Of a stretch of DNA of 64,000 bases, positions 54,847 through 62,708 are shown piece after piece. The notes below the pieces were generated by a model. That model made no database searches, was not told the DNA's origin, and was given only the letters and a program-made list of their open reading frames with translations. Source of the stretch: Clostridiales bacterium oral taxon 876 str. F0540 (lineage in GTDB: Bacteria; Bacillota; Clostridia; Clostridiales; Clostridiaceae); assembly GCA_000466585.1 (NCBI GenBank), contig KE993464.1, positions 279,885 to 343,884 of the forward strand, given 5' to 3'. How positions within the stretch are numbered: the first letter of the stretch is position 1; every line of letters starts with the position of its first letter. The translations under genes were made by a program, and so were the position numbers.

Positions 54847-55047
54847 ATGTTACATTGTGATTTGTGCGACTATTATAAAACAGCTAATACAAAAGGTCAG
54901 GGAGCAGGAAAGTGCATGTGCGAGCTTACAGGCTTTGTTTTTCATAAAAATGTTGAGGAATATGACTTGGAAAATCATCCTTGTTTTGACTATGAAGTAA
55001 AAACAATTGCAACTAAGCAGGACTATAGTATAAAAATATCTGCGTAA
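54847..55047 (+). CDS. Small cysteine-rich protein, unknown function
   Basis: A 66-aa protein with five cysteines (CDLC at residues 4-7, CMC at 23-25, Cys46), no signal peptide and no family recognised. A strong GGAGGG site lies at 54833-54838. The Cys pattern suggests a zinc or iron-sulfur site. It precedes the HydS-type gene by about 90 nt with its own promoter between them. Its tie to the hydrogenase genes is by location only. Confidence 0.7.
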   Translation: MLHCDLCDYYKTANTKGQGAGKCMCELTGFVFHKNVEEYDLENHPCFDYEVKTIATKQDYSIKISA

Positions 55048-55071
55048 AAATCAGAAATGTTTGACAAATAT

Positions 55072-55100
55072 TTGACGAAGATGCTTCTATGTTTTATTAT
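55072..55100 (+). promoter_or_regulatory. Promoter of the HydS-type hydrogenase gene
   Basis: -35 TTGACG (55072-55077), 17-bp spacer, -10 TATTAT (55095-55100). Confidence 0.7.
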
Positions 55101-55140
55101 TGTATTGTAAGAAACAAGCCTAGGGAAGGTGGAATTCTAT

Positions 55141-56862
55141 ATGAGTACAATACAATTTAAAGAGGTTAATTGCAAGAATTGTTATAAATGTGTTAGAAGC
55201 TGCCCTGTAAAAGCTATATCATTAAAAAATGATCATGCACAGGTTATTGAATCGGAGTGCGTATTTTGCGGAAAATGCCTTCAGGTATGTCCTCAAAATG
55301 CAAAGAGTGTTAAGAATGATGTAGAGAAAGTGAAGGGATTTGCAGATAAGAAGATGAAGATTTATGCAAGCATAGCGCCTTCTTTTACTGCAGCTTTTGA
55401 TTTACAGGACTTAAGACAAGCGTATTCAGCATTTAAAAGGCTTGGGTTTACTTATATAGAAGAAACAGCAGTTGGTGCTTCAGCGGTATCGAATGAGTAC
55501 CAAAAACTTTTAGAAAAAAAGCAAATGAGAAATATTATAACTACTGCATGTCCTACAATTGTATCTTTAATTGAAAAACATTATCCGGAGCTGATTGAGC
55601 AGATGGCCCCGGTGGTTTCTCCAATGGTAGCTCATGGGAAAATGCTTAAGGACCTTTATGGTTCAAGAATAAAGGTTGTATTCGTTGGACCATGCCTTTC
55701 TAAAAAGCAGGAATGTAAAGAGCTTGAAGAAGATGTTATAGATGCAGTAATAACTTTTGAGGAATTAGAGCAGTGGATGAAGGATGAGAATATATCCTTT
55801 GACAGTGCTGAAGAGGCAGAACTTAAAAATATAGACTTTAACTTTAGTGCCAGGTATTATCCTACTCCGGGAGGAATAATAAAATCTCTTGGAAATACAA
55901 AAAAGTATAATTATAAGTTTATGAAATTTGATGGATTAGATAGATGCATAGAAGTTTTGGAACAGCTAAGCAGCGACAAAGTTAAAGATTATTTTATAGA
56001 GATGAATAGCTGCAGAGGAGCATGCCTCGGCGGTACCTGTCTAAATTCTGATAATCCTGGATACTTAATAATGAGAGAAAGGCTTTTGGAATATGCCCGT
56101 AAGTCTTCCTTAAATCATAATACGATTATGGAGTATGATAGAGAGGTAAAACTGGATAAAATCTTTAAAGATAAATCAAACTCTTATATTATTCCGGAAG
56201 ATTATATTATAGAAGATATCTTAAGAAAAATAGGAAAATACACAAAGGAGCAGGAACTAAACTGCGGTGCCTGCGGATATATGACCTGTAGGGATAAGGC
56301 AATAGCTGTTTATAATAAGAAGGCAGAGCTCCATATGTGCGTACCATATATGAGGGAAAGAGCAGAATCTATATCAAATGTTATAATAAATTCTACTCCT
56401 AATGCTATTTTTGCGGTTAATGAGGAGCTTATTATCCAAGAAGCAAATATGGCAGCCCGAAAACTTTTTAAACTTGAATGTGAGGAACTTCAAAACAGAA
56501 GCATATTTGATATTTTGGACTGTCTAGATATATTAACTGTTAATGATACAAAACAGAATATTTTAAACAGCAAGTATACCTATCTAAAATATAATACAGT
56601 GGTAGAGCAATCTATATTATATTTAAAAGAAAATCATATGCTTATGATAGTGATGAAAGATATTACTAAAGATGAAAAACAAAAGCAAAACCTTAATAAA
56701 GTTAGAAGTGAAACAATTGATATAGCTCAAAAGGTTATAGATAAACAAATGAGAGTAGCCCAGGAAATTGCAAGTCTTTTAGGGGAGACTACAGCGGAGA
56801 CTAAAGTAGCTCTTACAAAACTAAAAAATTCAATGCAGGCAGAAATGGGTGAAGATATATGA
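55141..56862 (+). CDS. hydS: Group C-like (HydS-type) sensory [FeFe]-hydrogenase with PAS domain
   Basis: A 573-aa protein. Residues 11-21 and 40-50 are two 4Fe-4S motifs (CKNCYKCVRSC, CVFCGKCLQVC). The hydrogenase-like domain (about 70-330) has TTACPT (Cys137), FVGPCLSKK (Cys185) and NSCRGACLGG (Cys291/295): the H-cluster ligands are kept but the first motif is ACP in place of SCCP, as in group C sensory hydrogenases. A further 4Fe-4S motif CGACGYMTC...C (375-400) precedes a PAS domain (about 405-510) and a C-terminal helical tail. The ATG at 55141 follows AAGGTGG. The gene overlaps the phosphatase by 4 nt. It probably reports H2 or redox state rather than turning over large amounts of H2. 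Confidence 0.84.
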   Translation: MSTIQFKEVNCKNCYKCVRSCPVKAISLKNDHAQVIESECVFCGKCLQVCPQNAKSVKNDVEKVKGFADKKMKIYASIAPSFTAAFDLQDLRQAYSAFKRLGFTYIEETAVGASAVSNEYQKLLEKKQMRNIITTACPTIVSLIEKHYPELIEQMAPVVSPMVAHGKMLKDLYGSRIKVVFVGPCLSKKQECKELEEDVIDAVITFEELEQWMKDENISFDSAEEAELKNIDFNFSARYYPTPGGIIKSLGNTKKYNYKFMKFDGLDRCIEVLEQLSSDKVKDYFIEMNSCRGACLGGTCLNSDNPGYLIMRERLLEYARKSSLNHNTIMEYDREVKLDKIFKDKSNSYIIPEDYIIEDILRKIGKYTKEQELNCGACGYMTCRDKAIAVYNKKAELHMCVPYMRERAESISNVIINSTPNAIFAVNEELIIQEANMAARKLFKLECEELQNRSIFDILDCLDILTVNDTKQNILNSKYTYLKYNTVVEQSILYLKENHMLMIVMKDITKDEKQKQNLNKVRSETIDIAQKVIDKQMRVAQEIASLLGETTAETKVALTKLKNSMQAEMGEDI

Positions 56863-58031
56863 GTTTGTTTGTAGATGTAGATTATGCAAGCATAAATAAA
56901 TATAAGGAAGAACTATGTGGAGATAAGGTTGAAATAATAAGAAATGAGAATTCGGTGATTATTGTACTTGCAGATGGGCTTGGAAGTGGAGTGAAGGCAA
57001 ATATACTATCAACGCTTACAAGTAAGATAATCGGTACCATGCTTTCTATGGGCTCGACTATAGAAGAAGCAGTTGAGACGATTGCATCAACACTGCCTGT
57101 ATGCAAGGTTAGAGACTTAGCTTATTCGACCTTTTCAATACTTCAGATATATGAAAACGGAGAAGCGTATTTAGTGGAATTTGACAATCCATCAGCTATA
57201 CGCTTAAAAAAAGGCAGACATGTTGTTATAGATAAAGAAGAAAGAGAAATTGAAGGTAAGCTTATTAAGGAAAGCAGATTTTTAATGAGTCCCGATGATG
57301 TAATTATCCTGATAACAGATGGAGCTATTCATGCAGGAGTTGGGGAATTCCTTAATTTAGGATGGCAGTGGGAAAATGTTAAAGAATATGCAGAAAGAAT
57401 TTATAAGAAAGACATGTCTGTAAAAAATATTTCAAACACGCTGCTTTCCGCTTGCGACAGCTTATATGCAGGCAAGGCAGGAGATGATACAACTGTTGTA
57501 GCTGTGAAACTTAGAAATGCCCAGCCGGTAAATGTTTTGATTGGGCCGCCATCCGATAAAAACATGGACTCCTATGTAGTTGATAGATTTATAAGCCAGC
57601 AGGGAAAAAAGGTTATTTGCGGTGGAACTACAGCACAGATTGTAAGCAAAGTAACAGGAAAAGAAATTGCAACAAGCTTTAATTATATAGATCCTTCAAT
57701 ACCGCCTACTGCAAAAATAGAAGGCATAGACTTGACTACTGAAGGTGTTTTAACTATGTACAAGGCTTTAGAATATGCGAAAAAGTATTTAAGCTCAGAA
57801 AATGTTATACAGGATTTTTCAGATATCAACAAGGAAGATGGAGCTTCAAAGCTTGCCAAATTGTTATTGGAAGATAGTACGGAAGTAAGTTTTCTTGTTG
57901 GAAGGGCAATCAATCCCGCTCACCAAAATCCTGATTTTCCTCTAAATTTGGGAATGAAACTGAAGCTTGTAAATGATATGGAAAATTGTTTGAAGCAATT
58001 AGGTAAAAAAGTATTTGTTGAATATTTCTAG
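56859..58031 (+). CDS. SpoIIE/PP2C-type phosphatase with extra C-terminal domain
   Basis: A 390-aa protein. PP2C-type metal residues occur in LADGLGSG (Asp39), ITDGAIHAG (Asp154) and AGDDTTVVAVK (Asp209/210), spanning residues 1-220. The last about 170 residues are an added domain with no recognised family. The ATGA overlap with the HydS-type gene and the known pairing of group C hydrogenases with PP2C phosphatases suggest that H2 sensing is passed to a phosphoprotein. The target is unknown. Confidence 0.85.
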   Translation: MSLFVDVDYASINKYKEELCGDKVEIIRNENSVIIVLADGLGSGVKANILSTLTSKIIGTMLSMGSTIEEAVETIASTLPVCKVRDLAYSTFSILQIYENGEAYLVEFDNPSAIRLKKGRHVVIDKEEREIEGKLIKESRFLMSPDDVIILITDGAIHAGVGEFLNLGWQWENVKEYAERIYKKDMSVKNISNTLLSACDSLYAGKAGDDTTVVAVKLRNAQPVNVLIGPPSDKNMDSYVVDRFISQQGKKVICGGTTAQIVSKVTGKEIATSFNYIDPSIPPTAKIEGIDLTTEGVLTMYKALEYAKKYLSSENVIQDFSDINKEDGASKLAKLLLEDSTEVSFLVGRAINPAHQNPDFPLNLGMKLKLVNDMENCLKQLGKKVFVEYF

Positions 58032-58077
58032 GTTATACAATGCGAGAGTTCTAATACATTAAAAGCGGTGATACAAT

Positions 58078-59547
58078 ATGGAAGTATCTATGAAAACTAT
58101 TGAACTTAAGCTTTATAGACCAAGCTTAAGTAAAAGGAATATAATGAATGAAGCTCTGGAGAATTACTCTAGGGCTTATGCTTATTTAATAAATAAAGCC
58201 ATTAAAGAATTTGATGATATAAAGGATAGTTACAAATCTTCAGCAGGGTATTATAAAACAAACGATATTGTAAAATGGATAAGCAAAGAAACTTTAAAAG
58301 AGCTTAATAAATTTGGAGTTGAGCCTTTTAAGGACTCTATTAAGATTGATTTTTCAGCATCCCTAGCCGGTGTGCTTAATAATAAAATATCAAGAGGTAT
58401 CGAAGGACTTCAAACAAATTTTAGGGAAAGACCTATTTACTTTTGCAGATATTCTAAAAATAGAAACTATTGCCTTCTTTATGATGAGGAAAATAATAAA
58501 TATTATGCAAAGATATACTTAATGAATGTGAAAAATGAAAAAAGAAAAAAAGCTGTTCTAAATCTTGGCAAGACACTTAGATATATAACTGGTGATAAAG
58601 AACTTTATAAAGAATGTGATGGCAAGAGAAGTTTTATAATTGTCCCATTAGCTTTTGGAAAATGGCAGGAGGAACATCTTAAAGAAGCTTTGAAAAATCC
58701 TCAAATATTAAAAACAGCACGGCTTATAAAAAGAAAGAACGAATATTATTTGGCAATAAATATAGTAAGAGAAGTAGAAGAAGCAGCTGAGCCTGTAAAT
58801 TTTATGGGTATAAGCAGGGGGATTAACAAAGCAATAAATTATACAATAGTTGATAAAATGGGAAGTATAATTTTTGAAGGCTGCGAAATTGAAGAGAACT
58901 TTACTAAAGATAAATTAAATTCAATCGCTAACAAGTTGATTAAAAAGGCCGGTGAGTATAAGTGCCAGGCTATTTTTGAAAGGCTTATAGATAAAGGAGA
59001 TAACTTAACCTTTAAGGATAAGCAGGGTAAGTTATATATTCCAATAATGAACTGCAGCAGTTATAATAGTCTATATGATATAATTAAAAGTAAATTAAGA
59101 GCTAATGGTATGAGAAGTCCTATAAGAGTAAGTGCTGTTAGTATATTCAATACTTGTCCATTCTGTGTCCGTCATTCAAAGGCTAATAGGTTTTCAAGCG
59201 AATTGCTGATTTGCACTTCCTGCGGAAAATCTATAGCTGTGGAAAAGGCAGGAAGCATAAATTTGGCTAGAAAACTAATCCACTATAGCAATGAAAAGAT
59301 ACCTATCATTGTAAAAAACATTGATAAGAGAATAGCTTTCATAAATGAGGAGATAGGCTTGGAGTATTATCCAGCTAATCCTTTTGACTGCCAGGCAGAA
59401 TTTATGAAAGAAATTGACAATGTTATTGCAAGGTTTTATGAAAATATAGCTTTGGAAAAACAAAAGGAAAATTATAAAAAGAAATTAAGCTTAATTAAAA
59501 GACTGGAAGCTAATAAAAATATTTTAAAGCTAATAGAAAGTAATTAA
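58078..59547 (+). CDS. TnpB-like protein with inactivated RuvC site
   Basis: A 489-aa protein of the IS200/IS605 TnpB-related type, longer than typical TnpB (about 400 aa) owing to a C-terminal about 90-aa extension. RuvC-I, usually GIDLG, reads GISRGIN, so the catalytic Asp is Ser246. RuvC-II keeps Glu301 (IFERL). RuvC-III, usually DxNAA, reads VEKAGSINLA with Glu389 in the Asp position. The zinc ribbon CPFC...CTSCG (Cys360, 363, 379, 382) is intact. DNA cleavage is therefore unlikely while RNA/DNA binding could persist. No TnpA, no transposon ends and no other mobile genes are beside it. It starts 46 nt after the phosphatase gene, with AGCGGTGAT upstream. Confidence 0.8.
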   Translation: MEVSMKTIELKLYRPSLSKRNIMNEALENYSRAYAYLINKAIKEFDDIKDSYKSSAGYYKTNDIVKWISKETLKELNKFGVEPFKDSIKIDFSASLAGVLNNKISRGIEGLQTNFRERPIYFCRYSKNRNYCLLYDEENNKYYAKIYLMNVKNEKRKKAVLNLGKTLRYITGDKELYKECDGKRSFIIVPLAFGKWQEEHLKEALKNPQILKTARLIKRKNEYYLAINIVREVEEAAEPVNFMGISRGINKAINYTIVDKMGSIIFEGCEIEENFTKDKLNSIANKLIKKAGEYKCQAIFERLIDKGDNLTFKDKQGKLYIPIMNCSSYNSLYDIIKSKLRANGMRSPIRVSAVSIFNTCPFCVRHSKANRFSSELLICTSCGKSIAVEKAGSINLARKLIHYSNEKIPIIVKNIDKRIAFINEEIGLEYYPANPFDCQAEFMKEIDNVIARFYENIALEKQKENYKKKLSLIKRLEANKNILKLIESN

Positions 59548-59554
59548 CTAACTT

Positions 59555-59628
59555 GGGTGTTTTAGCTGCCGCACCCTGCCTTAGGCTAAAACCTGCAGAG
59601 CAGGAATGCATTGCATTAAAGGCAGCTA
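59555..59628 (+). ncRNA. Highly structured RNA region after the TnpB-like gene (candidate guide RNA scaffold)
   Basis: Several competing stems are possible: GTTTTAGC (59559-59566) with GCTAAAAC (59585-59592), TAGCTGCC (59563-59570) with GGCAGCTA (59621-59628), GGGTG (59555-59559) with CACCC (59572-59576), and CCTGC (59592-59596) with GCAGG (59600-59604). No U-tract. TnpB proteins use an omega-RNA encoded at or just after the 3' end of their gene, so this is the natural place for one. A bidirectional terminator is the alternative. Confidence 0.45.
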
Positions 59629-59629
59629 T

Positions 59630-60814
59630 CTATAATACTGTAAAATCTCTATCTATAGTTATAAGGGTATTATAGTTAGGATGTATGTTTTTCAATTCTT
59701 TATCTATTTCACTCTTTAAATCTTCTTCGTCTTCGGATTTAAAGCTCTTTATGTGCTCTATAACCAAATCAAATACAAGATTTTTATAATCTCCATCGCC
59801 AACAACTCTAAAGTCATGCATGGATTTTACCAATGGGAAGCTTTTCAATACTTTTTCCAAGTCCTCTCTTGCCTTATTAACCTCGTAACTGTTTGTATTT
59901 ATTGGATCCATATGAATAACTAAAAATATTTTAAATTTATTTGACAGTTCTTTTTCTGCTTTATCGATAATTTCATGTATTTTCACAATAGAAATATTGC
60001 TTGGAACCTCGGCATGAATAGAAGCCATGCAGCGTCCGGGACCGTAATTATGAATAACTAAGTCATGTACGCCGCTTATATAATCATAGTTTAAAATACC
60101 AGCTTTAATATTTTCTACAAGAGCTTTATCAGGGGCTTCTCCAAGCAGGGGATTTAGAGTTTCTTTTGTAAGAGAAAAACCTGAATATAGAATAAATAGA
60201 GCTACTAAAACACCTAAATAACTATCTAAAGGGAAGGATATCCACTTAGACAATAAAAGTGATAAGGCTGTTACGCTTGATATAATTACATCTGCGAAAG
60301 CGTCAAATGAAGCAGCCTTTAACGCTCCTGAATCTATAGAGTTAGCAATAAATTTATTAAAACGACTCAGCCAAAGTTTAAACATAACTGAAATTACTAT
60401 TAATATAAAAGGTATAAGTGAAAAATTTATTAGAGAAGGATGAAGGATTCTATCAAAGGATTCTTTTACAAACTGAAACCCTACAAGCATTACCATAAAA
60501 GATACTGCAAGAGCAGATAAATATTCTATTCTTCCATGTCCAAAGGGGTGTTCCTCATCTGCAGGCTTATTTGCAAGCTTAAAGCCAACAATAGTAATAA
60601 CAGAGGAAGCTGTGTCTGACAAATTATTAAATGCATCCGCGGTAATAGCTATGCTGTGTGTTACAAGTCCAACAGAAAGCTTTACTGCAAAAAGAATAGC
60701 ATTTGCGATTATACCTATCATTCCTGCTAAGAATCCATATTTTATTCTTACTGTTTCATCTTCAATATTTTTATAATTCTTAATAAACCGTGAAACTAAA
60801 AATTTTGATATCAT
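59630..60814 (-). CDS. Cation diffusion facilitator, manganese-type
   Basis: A 394-aa membrane protein with six helices and a C-terminal cytoplasmic domain with an additional tail. The metal-site residues are N63xxxD67 in TM2 (AFNNLSD) and D171xxxD175 in TM5 (DAFAD). This ND-DD pattern is that of Mn exporters (MneP/MntE) rather than the HD/DD zinc pattern. The ATG at 60814 follows AAAGGAG; the longer frame adds six residues. Its stop lies directly beside the structured RNA region. It exports metal to protect the cell. Metal specificity is inferred from the motif only. Confidence 0.87.
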   Translation of the reverse strand: MISKFLVSRFIKNYKNIEDETVRIKYGFLAGMIGIIANAILFAVKLSVGLVTHSIAITADAFNNLSDTASSVITIVGFKLANKPADEEHPFGHGRIEYLSALAVSFMVMLVGFQFVKESFDRILHPSLINFSLIPFILIVISVMFKLWLSRFNKFIANSIDSGALKAASFDAFADVIISSVTALSLLLSKWISFPLDSYLGVLVALFILYSGFSLTKETLNPLLGEAPDKALVENIKAGILNYDYISGVHDLVIHNYGPGRCMASIHAEVPSNISIVKIHEIIDKAEKELSNKFKIFLVIHMDPINTNSYEVNKAREDLEKVLKSFPLVKSMHDFRVVGDGDYKNLVFDLVIEHIKSFKSEDEEDLKSEIDKELKNIHPNYNTLITIDRDFTVL

Positions 60815-61010
60815 AAAATACTCCTTTACCATATATGTATTTATTTGCTATACTTTAATTGTAAAACTATTTTATATACTTTTCAAAATAGTGAAAATAT
60901 ACTGCTTTGATATGTATATAAGTAAACAACTTTAACTTTAGAGTTATATTATCTTTAGTTATAATTTGCTTTAAATAATTGCATTATGTATAAAGAAAGG
61001 GGATTTATAT

Positions 61011-62312
61011 ATGTCAGAAGAATTAAAATTAGCACAGGAACTTATAGATTTTATATACGAGAGTCCCTCTGCGTTCCATGCAGCATTAAATGTAAAGAAT
61101 ATGTTAGGTAAAGAAGGATTTATAGAGCTTAGGCATGAGGATAAGTGGAAGCTTGAAAAGGGCGGCAAATATTTTGTAACAAAGAATGATTCAGCAGTTT
61201 TTGCTTTTGTACTAGGAAATGCAAACCCAGCAGATAAAGGCTTTAGACTTATAGGAGCACATACTGATTCACCAAGTTTTAGAATAAAGCCAAATCCGGA
61301 AATGACTTCAGAAAATACTTATGTAAAGCTGAATACAGAAGTTTACGGAGGACCAATTTTAAATACATGGCTTGATAGACCATTATCTGTGGCAGGAAGA
61401 GTAACTCTTAAGGGTGAATGTCCTTTATATCCGGAAACCAAATTTGTAAATATAAACAGACCAATTCTTATAATACCTAATTTAGCTATACATATGAACA
61501 GAGAAGTTAACAAAGGTGTGGAGTTGAATAGACAAAAGGATATGCTTCCGTTGATTTCACTTGTGAATGAAGAATTAGAACAAGGAAATTATCTGTTAAA
61601 TGCTGTTGCAGAAGAGCTTAATGTAAAAGCTGAAGCTATACTTGATTTTGACTTATATTTATATGAGTTTGAAAAAGGGAAAATTATTGGGTTAAATAAT
61701 GAATTTATATCAAGTTCAAGACTTGACGACCTTGCTATGGTTCATGCGGGAATAAAAGCTATAATAAATGGTGGAGTTTCAGAGGCTACTAACATAATGG
61801 CTTGCTTTGATAACGAAGAAGTCGGAAGCTCTACAAAACAAGGTGCAGATTCTCAGCTGCTTTCGGACCTTCTGGAAAGAATAGTGTTAGCAATAGGTGG
61901 AGATAGAGAAGATTTCTTCAGAGCAATTTCAAGAAGCTTCATGATATCAGCAGATTTGGCACATGCAGTACATCCAAACAGCGGGGATAAGGCAGATCCG
62001 ATCAATAGGCCAGTTATAAACAAAGGACCGGTTATTAAGCTTGCAGCAAATCAAAGCTATACTACAGATAGCAATTCAGCTTCAGTCTATGAACAAATTT
62101 GTGAAAGAGCGGGGGTACCTGTTCAAAGATTTGTTAATCGTTCTGATGCTCCTGGAGGTTCAACTATAGGACCTATTTCATCAACTCACTTGGCAATACG
62201 TTCAGTTGATATGGGAACTCCAATACTTGCAATGCATTCAGTAAGAGAGCTTGGTGGAGTTAAAGATCACAGCTATGTGGCTAAATCCTTTGAGGAATTC
62301 TACAAAATTTAA
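61011..62312 (+). CDS. apeB: M18 aspartyl-type aminopeptidase
   Basis: A 433-aa M18 peptidase of standard length. The metal ligands lie in GAHTDSPSFRIKPNP, SSRLDDLAMVHAG, CFDNEEVGSSTKQGA and DLAHAVHPN. It removes N-terminal residues from peptides in the cytoplasm. AAAGAAAGGGGA provides the ribosome site. It has its own intergenic region to the CDF gene (about 195 bp) where no strong motif was found. Confidence 0.94.
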   Translation: MSEELKLAQELIDFIYESPSAFHAALNVKNMLGKEGFIELRHEDKWKLEKGGKYFVTKNDSAVFAFVLGNANPADKGFRLIGAHTDSPSFRIKPNPEMTSENTYVKLNTEVYGGPILNTWLDRPLSVAGRVTLKGECPLYPETKFVNINRPILIIPNLAIHMNREVNKGVELNRQKDMLPLISLVNEELEQGNYLLNAVAEELNVKAEAILDFDLYLYEFEKGKIIGLNNEFISSSRLDDLAMVHAGIKAIINGGVSEATNIMACFDNEEVGSSTKQGADSQLLSDLLERIVLAIGGDREDFFRAISRSFMISADLAHAVHPNSGDKADPINRPVINKGPVIKLAANQSYTTDSNSASVYEQICERAGVPVQRFVNRSDAPGGSTIGPISSTHLAIRSVDMGTPILAMHSVRELGGVKDHSYVAKSFEEFYKI

Positions 62313-62411
62313 TAAAGAATAATATAGAGAAAAATATTTTACTATTGTAAAGTGTAAAATGTTGTGATAAATTATAATATAAGATTAAGTGATTTTTAAT
62401 TAAATATGCGC

Positions 62412-62580
62412 CTAGGGTAGAGGTGCTGTAACTAAGAGTAGTCATAGGGAGCGGGCACGCTGTGATATATGATAAAAGGGGTTACAGCCGAAGGAAAAAT
62501 ATTTTGCTGGTATTTTTCCTGGCTTTGCATAGAATATATGCATGGCTGTCATCAAAGATTTGGTGGAGAGCTACAAGGTT
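62412..62580 (+). ncRNA. Lysine riboswitch (L-box)
   Basis: Conserved segments GTAGAGGTGCTGTAA, AGTAGTC, GGAGCGGG, CAGCCGAAGG and the 3' strand CTGTCATC...TGGTGGAGAGCTAC are in the usual order. It precedes the aspartokinase gene and ends in a terminator, so lysine should reduce lysC transcription. Confidence 0.95.
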
Positions 62581-62604
62581 CACAAGTTGCAGTAATGTTG
62601 AATT

Positions 62605-62650
62605 ATGCAGCAAAGGTGTTCCTTTGCTGCATTTATTTTTTTATTTTTTT
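62605..62650 (+). terminator. Lysine-riboswitch terminator
   Basis: Arms ATGCAGCAAAGG (62605-62616) and CCTTTGCTGCAT (62621-62632) with a long T-run. Confidence 0.92.
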
Positions 62651-62708
62651 GAAGGTAAATGTATTAAAGAAACAATAAAATTTAAACTAAAGAAAAGGGG
62701 GCACAAAT

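Noticed and set aside
58078..59547. Complete IS605-type insertion sequence
   Set aside because: No TnpA gene or recognisable element ends, and the RuvC active site is broken.
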